NCBI RefSeq assembly: GCF_029784155.1
Contig: NW_026598533.1
Coordinates: 62,001 to 126,000 of the forward strand
Direction of reading: 5' to 3'
DNA: 64,000 nt
DNA from: Uranotaenia lowii
Lineage: Eukaryota > Arthropoda > Insecta > Diptera > Culicidae
Shown here: positions 44,437 through 54,300 of the stretch, in pieces
Layout: each line of letters opens with the position of its first letter
Position numbering within the stretch: position 1 is the first letter of the stretch
Made by a program: the position numbers and the translations under genes
The notes under the pieces: generated by a model
Told to the model about the DNA's origin: nothing
Database searches by the model: none
Seen by the model: the letters and a program-made list of their open reading frames with translations, nothing else

Positions 44437-47400
44437 CCGTCACGATCACCCTGAATGGTATCTCCGCTTCCTTTTGCTGCAGAAATGATCGTAGCCGAGT
44501 ACGTGGGACCTTTTAAGTCCCACCACACGTATGAGTCCAAATTTGGGTTTTACCGCGCCCTAAGATCGCGTTGCTTTTTAATGCGTGGTGACATACGAGG
44601 CCCAAGACCTTCCATTAGCTTGAAAAGTGTGGTTGACTATCTCGCTTTTTCCGTTCATCATATTTCCTGATTCGTATTAGATCGCGCACGATTTGCGAGA
44701 TTTCGTCTACTATAGCACGCCACGATTGTTCGTCGCGACACATTTCACTCACAACATTTTCAGCGTTCAAATTTTGAAGTTGTTGACGAATTGAAATAAA
44801 CCTGGGGCAGACAAAGATAGCATATTCTGCCGATTCCTCCGTATCTACGCATTCCGGGCAATAAGGCGAGCTGATAAGGAATTGGTTAAAGCACGCATGA
44901 CCCGAAAGGAACTGCATCAGGTAAAAGTTGACCTCTCCATACTTCCGATTTACCCAGTCTGAAAGTCGCGGCATTAGCCTAGGCGTCCATCTTGCGTTGT
45001 TCGCACTTGAGCATTGAAGCTGCTCGTTTAATTTTACGCACTCCTCTAACAGCTCTTGCTTCGTAACACTCCATATCCTCCGCTAGTGTTATGTCGATGG
45101 GAATCATGCTCGCGATGACAAAAGCTGTATCTGCTGGTATGGTCCTATATGCACAGGAAACTCGCTTGGCCATCAGCCGATGTGTACTCCATAATCTGGA
45201 TCTGTTGCACTCTACCTTTATGGCGGAGTGTCAGGCCGCTCCTCCGTATCGTAGTTCCGACAGTGCTACGCTCGCAAGGAGATATCTCTTGCTACTCTTT
45301 AGACCATGACAGTTCGACATGATCCAGGCCAAGTAATCGATGCCTTTCGATGCACTTTCACAACGGTATTTGACATGCGCACCAAAATTAACCGGTTATC
45401 GACCATTACTCCAAGGTATTTCAGCTGCTGTTTCGAAGATTACGTGTGTCCTCCAACAGTATTCTCCATGTGCGACACAACTCTTTTGTTGGTAACGAGC
45501 AGAACTTCGGTTTTATGGTGAGCTATCTGAAGCTTAACTCCTTCCATCCAGATTCTAACCCTTTCTACGGACACCGTTGCAAGGTCTTCTACCTCCTTGA
45601 TTGTTTTGCCGGTGATCATGAGCACGGTATCGTCAGCAAATCCAACTATCTGCACACCTGCTGGTAGTTTCAGCGTTAAAACCCTATTTTATATGGCATT
45701 CCAAAGCACAGTTCCTAGTATGGAACCCTGAGGAATACCCGCTGTTAGGGCAGAAGATCGTAACCCAGTTTTGGTTTCGTACGTCAGGACTCGATTTTCG
45801 AAGAAGCTTCCTATTATCCTGCAAAGGGTATTGAGAACACGCATTCTGTGAAGCTCTTTGCCAATAACTTCCCAGCTGGCATTGTTGAAAACATTCTAAA
45901 CGTCGATCGTCACAATGGCGCAGTGCCGAACACCTGTCCACTTCTTTTTATATGCGCGCTTCGCTACTCTGTCACCATTTTGATCTCCCTTTCCGAAAAC
46001 CGAACTGTCTGTCCGACAGTCCACTTTCGCCTTCTGTGTTGATAATAAGCCTGTTAAATATTATCCTCTCCAGTAGCGTACCAAGGGTGTCCAGCAGACA
46101 AATGGGTCTGTACGAAAAAACATGCTCGGGGGGTTTCCCAGGTTTCGGTAGTAGCACGAACTTCGCCGTTTTCCACGAATTGGGAAAAGATCCCTCGTCA
46201 AGACACTTTTGTAGAACCACTCTGAGGGTATCTGGAATGGTCTGTACCGCCACCTTCAGTAGCGCATTTCGGATTCCGTCTGGACCAAGGGCCTTATTCA
46301 CCGCAAGTTTCTTAGCGATAGCCACAAGTTCTTCGTTCATTACTGGCTCGATGTCGTGGGCTCCCGCGTAAATGACCTTGGGCCTCCAAATCTCGCCAGT
46401 GCAACTCTCTAGGTTTGACCTCATGGATTATCATCTACGCTCTGGCGTAAGGCGCTGCAACAGTTCTCTTTGCTTGTTTGAATAGCTCGCTTAAGTGCCA
46501 TGCTAGCTGTTCGATAAACGGCACCTCTCGTTTCTCTATCGGCTTTGTTTCTCGCCCGTTGAAGCCGTCGTCTGGCTTCTGGGCAGCTAGGCGAAGCTCA
46601 GCAATTTATGAGGTCTACCAGTAAGCTAGTCGTCGCCACCACTTCGGTGTATTCCTTCTGGGCATGGTCATGTCGCACACCACTACCATCATTATCGTCA
46701 GCTGCCTAGCATTATGGGCATGCGATGCTTTCTGCATGTTCATAGCTTCGGTGCACACTTCCTTTTCGAAAACTTTGGTCTTCCATCTCCGCTCATAGAC
46801 TAGAAGTTGCCTTACTGCCACCGGATTTCGATCTCCTACGCTAGAATGTATCGCCTGGTGATCGCTGTGCGTGTAATCGTCACACACTCTCCAATTCATG
46901 GCAGTTTTTAATGATGGACTTGCAAAGGTGATATCAATCACGTACTTTCTGTCTGGTATTCCATAATTGCCATAGGAGCTGATAGATCCAGTGTTGCACA
47001 GCTCAACCTCCAGTCTCGCGAAGGACTCTAGTAGACTGTGGCTCCTAGGTTTGTTGCACCTACTACTGTAGTTAACCACCCAAACGTTGAAGTTTCCTTC
47101 TATTACTACAGGGGCCCTTCCTGTCAGTTCGTGAGTGAGTTCATCCAACATTGTGTCGATATGCCTGATCATTCATCTTGGTGGAGCGTAGCAGCTGCAG
47201 AAAAAGATGCCAATAATTTTAGCAATCACTAATCCGGCCCGAGAATTCACCACTATCTCCTGGATAGGAGCCAAACCTGTCCGCTGTCCAATTACCGTTT
47301 CCAGACGGAATTCTGTATGGTTCTGATAAAAGCGCCACATCACACTTCCGTTCGCCTACCGTTTGCTTTAGCAGAAGCTGTGCAGCCTCGCCTTTATATA

Positions 47401-47440
47401 TTTTGTCAATCATTTGTAGACACATAATGTGTGGGACACC
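44437..47440 (-). pseudogene. R1-type LINE, degenerate ORF2
   Basis: Order on the minus strand: endonuclease with DVALLSEPYR (about 47330), EGNFNVW (GDFNAW with Asp changed to Asn, about 47095) and YTHSDHQAIH (about 46860); RT with NKALGPDGIRNALL (about 46290), PKPGKPPEHVFSYRPI (about 46130), RQFGFRKGRS (about 45990) and GFADDTVLMITG (about 45640); then a Cys-rich tail, CPECVDTEESAEYAIFVCP (about 44850). Several frame shifts and stops break it. The 3' UTR matches the nested copy at 31244-33298 until about 44437 and then stops, so the distal 3' UTR is missing. The start near the EN N-terminus suggests 5' truncation. Confidence 0.85.
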
Positions 47441-47599
47441 TATGTACGAATGCTTACAAGAGCACATTTTCTCAGGGTAGGCATAAATATTTTCCTTCAA
47501 CAGTCGGCCGATGGAACGGTTCAGTCCAGTATGATCTTGCGTAGTGATCTGAGTTGCACACATATAATGTTGGTTTTGATTGAAACTGTCCAAAAATAC

Positions 47600-48490
47600 A
47601 AACATAATTAGGTTTGCAAGTTCAATGACTTAAAATACTCTTATGAATTATGATTAAAAGCAATTATAATAAGGTTTCTAAGCCTAGACGACGTCTGCGC
47701 TTAAAAATTTAATTTGGAAACTTGTTCTGCTGTATCAACTATCTGCGAAACAATATCGTTTACAAAAGTAATCATTACATACTCTCACCGTTTGCTGAGT
47801 GTTTGGATGTCGATCTACATGCAACATGCTACAATATTCAAGACCAGACCTCACATAGACAAAAAAAAGAGTTTTGATGGTATAAGGGTCTTACAAGTTG
47901 TAGCAGAAACGATTTATTAATCCTAACATGCTATTCGCATTATGTATAATAATGTTATAGTGGTCAATAAAAGTAAGTTTGGAATCCAGGTTAACTACTT
48001 AATCTCTCAGTTTCTAACATCTTTGTACATCCTGATTTCCTAGTGTAATGACAATATTTGGAGATGAAAGTTTTCTGCAAAGTGATATTGAGTTACAATG
48101 ATTAACATTTGATTCGAGTAAACTTTACTTAAACCAGGTGTAGAATATGTCTATTGCATTCTGCAACAATTCCATATGTTCATGGTTCATTGGTGTCGTT
48201 GGCATATATAAGAATTTAAAGATTTTTTATTGATGAAACTATTGTCGTTTACGAACAAGATGAAAATAAGTGGTTCTAAATGTGAGCCTTGTGGACCACC
48301 TGATTTGACTTCTTTCCATGAAATTTTATTATCTGCTGTCTGTTTGTTGAATATGATTCAGAAGTCCTAAATCAACTCCAATTTTTTGCAGCTTATAAAA
48401 TAGTATCAATACGATCAAATATGCTTTGCTAAAGTCTATATATAATGCCTCAACATGATTTCCATTATCCATTGCATTTAATTGCATTTG
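47600..48490 (-). pseudogene. Old Jockey/CR1-type LINE, 3' part of RT
   Basis: Minus-strand frames give VEALYIDFSKAY (about 48410), GPQGSHLEPLIFILFVNDN (about 48270) and then NSMLGLINRF, DPYTIKTLF and RSGLEYCSM (47960-47800), matching the RT and C-terminal blocks of the same clade as the younger element beside it. Stops and shifts throughout. Its upstream RT part resumes at 51599, on the far side of the younger insertion. Confidence 0.75.
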
Positions 48491-51400
48491 ATCGGTCAGG
48501 TGGTTCAGAGGGAGGCTTCCAATTGCCATGTCACGGCAAGTATTCGTCTGCTTCGAGCACTTCACCCAGTGATGCATTTTTGCCTTCTAGCCTTGCATCG
48601 AACAGGACTCCGTCTACTCAACCCAACGACACAGCTTGGTGCTATTACCAAAACGTTCGGGGCCTACGCACCAAAACAGAGGACTTCTATTTGGCAACTA
48701 TCGATTGCAGCTACGATGTTATCATATTGACCGAAACTGGCTTGACGGATTCAATCAATGCTGCCCAACTATTCAGCAATAGGTACTCTGTTTTTCGATG
48801 CGACCGCAGCTCAAGAAATAGTTTGAAAAAAAGCTTTGGTGGAGTTCTGATTGCCGTTAAACAACACCACGTGAGCAGTTTTGTCACCACTCATTGCGGA
48901 AATGACTTGGAACAAGTCTGTGTTGCAGCGAATATCAACGGGAAAAAGTTTATTTTTTGTGCTATATACGTGCCACCCGATAAGTGTAACTGTATGCACA
49001 TTTTGGAGTCCCACGTAGCTACTGTTCGCGAGCTGTGCACCCGTGCTTCTGCTGGCGAGACCGTCGTGGTATGTGGGGATTATAACCAACCTCGTTTGTT
49101 GTGGGAGCCGAGTGATGTAGGTGCTAAACTCTTAAATGTTACACCGATCAGTGCTGCCGCCAGCTCCTTGATAGATAGAATGAATTCGCTCAATCTGAAT
49201 CAATTCAACGCTATCAGTAATCATCTCGGACGAATACTTGATCTCGTTTTTGGCTCTTGTGAGGAACAAATCTTAATAAGAAATGCTCCCGATATTCTCG
49301 TACCGATAGACTTGCATCACCCGCCCATCGTTTTTTATTTACCCGCTGCTCTGTCTACAAATTACGGTTCTCCAAATACCTTCGAACCTAGGAACAGGCC
49401 TTTAAATTTCCGAAAGACGGACTTTGCGTTGCTTATTGAGTACTTGAACTGTGTTGACTGGGATGCAATTTTTGGAGACTTGTCAGTTGATGCAATGACA
49501 GATTCGTTCTGGTTGAATTCGCACGTTCCGAAGTTTAAAGCACCTATGTCGCCGGCTTGGAGTACGCCCACCTTGCGGCAACTACGACGCGAAAAAAATG
49601 CTTGTCTACGGAGACTTAGAAAAAATCGAACTGAGTATTTTCAACGACAGTTCAAAGCAGCAAGCGTTGCTTACCGTAGACTGAATGAATCCTTGTATAA
49701 GTTCCACGTCTTACGCTTACAGTCTAGTTTACGCAGTAATCCGCGAAGTTTTTGGACTTTTGTAAACTCAAAACGCAAAACGAGCCCCATACCGACCTCC
49801 GTTTTTTACCATGATGCTGTTGCTAGCTCTCCAGATACCTGTTGCAATTTATTTGCTGAGCATTTCCGATCGGTTTTCTCGGACACTGTTTCCTCCGAAT
49901 CTGAGTGCAGCGTAGCCAACTCTTATGTTCCAGTTGATGCAATAGAGCTTAACAATTTTGTAATTAACCAAGAGCTAATTGTAAATGCTGCGAAGAAATT
50001 GAAAGCCTCATTCGCTCCCGGACCTGATGGAATTCCAGCTGTGATTTACTGCCGCTGCATCGAAGCTCTTTCAATGCCTCTAGCACGAATCTACAACAGA
50101 TCTCTTCAGCAACGCAAATTTCCTGAAAAATGGAAAAATTCATTTATGGTTCCAATATTTAAAAATGGTGACCGAAGAAATGTCAAGCAGTATCGAGGTA
50201 TTACTAGTTTGTCGGCAGGTTCTAAACTTTTCGAAATCATCGTGAGTGGCGCTCTATTACGAGCTTCATCCCAATATATTGCGGCTGAACAGCACGGGTT
50301 TATGCCTGGTAGATCGGTGAGTACAAACCTTTTGCAATACACATCGTTTTGCCTGAACCAGATGGAGTCTAAAAAGCAAGTAGATGCTGTTTACACCGAC
50401 ATCAAGGCTGCATTTGACAGGATTATTCACAGAATATTGCTTGCCAAACTATCTAAACTTGGTGTTCATGAGAACATGGTTGTTTGGTTGGAATCCTTTC
50501 TCACAGATCGGTGTATCAGAATTAAATTTGGTGACAGCATATCCTTTCCTTTCATAAATCGGTCTGGTGTGCCTCAGGGAAGCAATCTTGGACCTCTGCT
50601 GTTTGTATTGTTTTTCAACGATCTGATAATCAGTTTGGATGATGGAACTAAGATTGCATACGCTGATGATTTGAAAATATATGTCCCAATAGAATGCTCC
50701 GAGGATTGTGCTCACCTCCAATCGCTGCTCGATCGGTTTAGTGAATGGTGTAGACTGAATAAGTTATCTGTCAGTGTCCCTAAATGCTATGTAATTACCT
50801 TCCATCGAAAAAAATCACCCATTCTACACGAATATAGCATCGATCATCAGCATCTTAAAAGGGTATTGGAAGTTGACGATCTAGGTGTTACCCTTGATGC
50901 ACAGCTCACGTTCAACAGCCATCGAACAACCGTCATAAATGAAGCCAATCGACAACTTGGTTTCATTTCAAAAATAGCACGAGAATTTACTGATCCGCTG
51001 TGCTTGAAGTCGCTGTACTGTGCACTCGTCCGGTCCATAATTGAACATGCTGCAATCGTCTGGGCCCCCTACCAGCTGTGTTGGATCCTACGAATTGAGC
51101 GCATACAAAAGCGTTTTCTAAGATTCGCCCTACGACATCTGCCATGGCACCATCCTGAGGATCTTCCCGCTTATCCCAACCGCTGCCAGCTTTTGGGTAT
51201 TGAAACACTGGAACGCCGCCGAAGGATTCAACAAGCAACATTCGTCGCTAAATTATTGAACGGTGAGGTCCAGTCACCACACTTGCTGGAAATGATATGC
51301 TTTAGTGCGCCATTAAGGACCTTACGATCTCACTCGTTGCTATCAACTCGAGTCCACCGAACATCCTACTGCTATAATGAGCCATTGAGTGCGATGATGC

Positions 51401-51498
51401 GAGTATTCCAGGACGCTGAACATCTGCACCAGTTCAATGAACCAGCTAGTCGATTTATTCGTCGTGTTCGTCAGTCCAGTCTATTTAATTCTATCTGA
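48491..51498 (+). CDS. EN-RT polyprotein of Jockey/CR1-type LINE
   Basis: The open frame runs from an ATG at 48445, but the first 15 or so codons lie in the older flanking element, so the natural start is probably downstream or lost by 5' truncation. Counting from 48445: endonuclease with YQNVRGLRTK (about 67), VIILTETGL (about 90), VVVCGDYNQPRL (about 207) and a weak DLHHPP in place of SDHxP; RT with SFAPGPDGIP, FKNGDRRNVKQYRGI, QHGFMPGRSVSTN, YTDIKAAFDR, GVPQGSNLGPLLF and catalytic YADD at 739-742 (50659-50670). No RNase H. C-terminal region ends RRVRQSSLFNSI with a TGA-containing stop context at 51496. About 1000 aa without stops, so probably recent. Confidence 0.9.
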
Positions 51499-51555
51499 TC
51501 TGTTTTTTTATATATATTAAAATTCATTTAAACAAATATGTTCGATGAATAAATG

Positions 51556-51556
51556 A

Positions 51557-51598
<42 letters not shown>
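51556..51598. repeat. (AAT)n tail of the younger LINE
   Basis: About 14 copies of AAT end the element, in place of a plain poly(A) tail. The minus-strand poly-Tyr open frame across it is an artefact. Confidence 0.9.
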
Positions 51599-52342
51599 CT
51601 ACGAATTCCAGTAAATTTGTAGAAGTTGAGTGATTTTTGCAAAATCCATTTTGTTTTGTGGCTATCACTCGGTTTTTATTTGAAGATAAAAAATCAATTA
51701 CAATTGACTCAAAAAGCTTGGGAATGCAAGAGATAATTGCAATTCCACGATAATTACGTACGTCAGCTTTCTTCCCAGTCTTGAAAAATATCAACCAGAA
51801 ATGAGCTTTTCCATACTATAGAGAAAATTTCTGTTTCTTGTGACATATTTAAAAGCTAAAACAATCCTTCCGACCCAGGTCCATTTGAGGGGTCTCAATT
51901 TTTCAAACCCTTCAAGATATCCTGTTCATGAAGGTAGTTGTCTTCAATGTTACTAGGATAATCTGGATAAAATGCTAATTAATCACGGTCGCGATTTTCT
52001 TCCGAATTAGTAGTATAAATTTCTTGGGAATAATTTTTCAAAAGATTGCCTATTTAATCTGATTTATCACCATCATGTTCATAAAGTTGCATTATTGATG
52101 GAAAATTGACGGTTTTAAGTTTTGTTTTGACGTAATTAAAGAAGTTCTTTGAGCAGGACTTTATTTCAAGCTCGGTTTTTACATTGAACTCAACAAATGC
52201 ATTATTGATGACTGAGTTCAGTTGGTTGCATATTTATAAATAATTTGCAAGGTTTTCTCTGATTTTGTACTTTCTGTGCGTTTTAAGTGGTTTTTTTGGC
52301 GATTTTCAATGTTTTTAATATATTTTTGTTAAACCAAATTGG
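51599..52342 (-). pseudogene. Old Jockey/CR1-type LINE, 5' part of RT
   Basis: Minus-strand reading gives FFKTGKKADVRNYRGIAII (about 51780), CIPKLFESIV and NGFCKNHSTSTNLLEF, ending against the younger insert. Upstream (about 51880) SNGPGSEG is a decayed GPDGI motif. The part toward 52342 corresponds to the EN-RT linker. Multiple stops. Confidence 0.75.
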
Positions 52343-52350
52343 ATGTCTAG

Positions 52351-52900
52351 TAGACTGAGTCGATTTGGGGTCATTTTTGAATTTCTCAAACCCTGGGGTC
52401 TTAAATGCTTTGTTTTGGTCCAAAACTCATCCATGATTTTTTGCAGAATTTTTAAGTAACGTTTACATGAGTAAATTTGAACTTTTAGGTTGGTATGGGA
52501 AAATTGAATATTTTGTACTGAAAAATCAACATCATTTTTGTTTCTTCTGTGGAACCGAGCCTGCTAATGGTTTTTGTGCCAATTTATAAATTTCTTCAAG
52601 GAAATTTCCCGCTGAACAAGTTTGTCGAATATCATAACTTCGTATCTTTTTAAACAAAAAAGTTATTAGCTGTTTAACAGGTGTATGTCTTTTTGGATTG
52701 ATAAATCATGAATTCAATTGACACCACTGATTGTGCCCCACGAAGTATGGCATGAAAAGTGATCTTGCAATACTTCGCTAGGCTGTAAACGTTACTTTAA
52801 AATTTTGCAAAAAATCATGGATGAGTTTTGGACCAAAACGAAGCTTTTAAGACCTCAGGGTTTAAGAAATTCAAAAATGACCCCAAATCGACTCAGTCTA
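52351..52900. mobile_element. 550-bp MITE with long TIRs and perfect 8-bp target duplication
   Basis: The ends TAGACTGAGTCGATTTGGGG and its inverse CCCCAAATCGACTCAGTCTA are continued by inverted arms of about 110 bp. ATGTCTAG flanks both sides (52343-52350 and 52901-52908). An 8-bp duplication fits hAT-like or P-like transposition. A partial copy lies at 9067-9421. Inserted in the remains of the old Jockey-type element. Noncoding. Confidence 0.9.
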
Positions 52901-52908
52901 ATGTCTAG

Positions 52909-53735
52909 TATTTCCAGGGCGTCGTATTTTCTTTAATGGAATGTCTTCTTAAATGATTTTGTTCAAAATACTATAAAACGCAAACCCCGCTGATTCGACA
53001 TTTCCTTCTTCTATCAAAATTTGTTGCCAATTGACACAGGTAGGTAAGTTTTTTTTTTTTATTTTGGCATAGTTTGCCAGTTTGTATTTGAGTACTTCTT
53101 CATACTCACAGTCATTGGGTCTATTGTATTTATGTATTAAAGGGAAAATTCAATCGCTGTATGAAACTTTTCATTGTTCCACAATGAATTAAACGATTCG
53201 ATCACACAGAAATCTTCAAGAATATTAGTCAAAAGAAGATCTAGATAACGATTTCCTTGATTTTTTACGTGATTAACCGGGTTTGGACCTAACTAGGCAA
53301 TTTCGTCAAATATGTAATGCAAAGTATTGTTTTCGCCAATGACTGGAAGTAGGAAACTAATTTTCAAAGACTGAGATGAAGTCAGCATTGCGTTGATTAA
53401 AGTCCCCATAAATATATGTGAACTTTAACTTTTGGAAGTTGCTCTATTCGTTTGTTTGCTGCGCAGATTAAGAATTTTTCATATAGATAAAGGTTTATTA
53501 GCATTATGTGGTAGAAAATAAACACAGGCAAAAATGTGCATTCTACCTTCAATAAAAGTTTTTACCCAATTTTGTTCAAATTCATGAAATTTTGAAATAG
53601 CAATTATCTCGAATTTAAAATTTAAAGATATATCTATGATATATCTATATATCCATCTTCTTCTCAGACCTTTGAAGGTTCCTATCGTCCCTTAAAACAA
53701 TAAACCTACTTTCAAAGATCTCTTCATTTTTAACT
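52909..53735 (-). pseudogene. Old Jockey/CR1-type LINE, endonuclease region
   Basis: Minus-strand frames read HIFACVYFLPHNAN (about 53560-53500) and IYGDFNQRNAD (about 53410-53390), the strand and GDFN motif of LINE endonucleases. It fits as the 5' continuation of the fragments at 51599-52342 and 47600-48490. Broken by stops. Confidence 0.65.
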
Positions 53736-54003
53736 GGGACGAAAGCGTTAAAAGTAAAGAGATCTTTGGAAGTATGCTTAGTGTTTTAAGGGACGACAGG
53801 AACCTTCAAGAGTCCGATAAGAAGTCAGGCGGTAGAGTTCTCATAGCTATGTATATCTTTAAATTTGAAATCCGAGATAATTGCTATTTAGTTTAAATCT
53901 CTTATTGAAGGTGAAATACACATTTTCGCCTGTGGGTTTTTTCCACCACATAATGCTTAATAAAACCTCATATGCTAAATTCTTATATTCATCTGTGCTA
54001 CAA
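53465..54003. repeat. Inverted duplication of the LINE endonuclease segment
   Basis: The left arm (about 53465-53715) and right arm (about 53745-54003) are imperfect reverse complements sharing AGCATTATGTGGT, AGCAATTATCTCG, GAAGGTTCCT and CAAAGATCTCTT. The right arm reads HIFACGFFPPHNA on the plus strand, so it is either a second, oppositely oriented insertion of the same family or a foldback duplication. Confidence 0.75.
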
Positions 54004-54009
54004 CCATTA

Positions 54010-54300
54010 GGTCATATAACTTCGGAAATTGAATTCAAACGAAATCCTAAGCAGGAAACGCAATCACGCGTCCTCCTGAATTTGGTTAAATTTTCATTAT
54101 CAATTTCCGCCAAAATGCTCCCGAAAAAAAGCAGGCAATCCGGCAAATGGCATTGCACCATACAAAAATGCGGACGTACGCTGTACTTGCCTGTTAGAGC
54201 AATATCCAAATAAGCGGGTGAACGCAGCTAGAATGTAGCTAAACGAGCTAAACCCATTCAAATCGGTAGATATGTACCTACATATGTACCGATATGACGG
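54010..54300. other. Short intergenic stretch
   Basis: Nothing recognised apart from a small palindromic ACATATGTAC cluster near 54275. Confidence 0.4.

Larger units (their letters stand above)
48491..51598 (+). mobile_element. Younger Jockey/CR1-type LINE inserted into an older one
   Basis: The element consists of an intact EN-RT ORF, a short 3' UTR and an (AAT)n tail at 51556-51598. It splits an older minus-strand element: the older RT reads up to STSTNLLEFVD at 51605 and resumes with TDQMQLNAMDNGNHVE at 48480. The left boundary is set only approximately by that break. No clear target duplication was found. Confidence 0.85.

Noticed and set aside
48445..48490. ATG at 48445 as start of the younger LINE protein
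   Set aside because: This stretch belongs to the antisense of the older interrupted element, so the methionine is fortuitous.
51528..51794. Minus-strand frame ending in poly-Tyr
   Set aside because: The first part is a real fragment of the old LINE RT, but the poly-Tyr is the (AAT)n tail of the younger insert read backwards.
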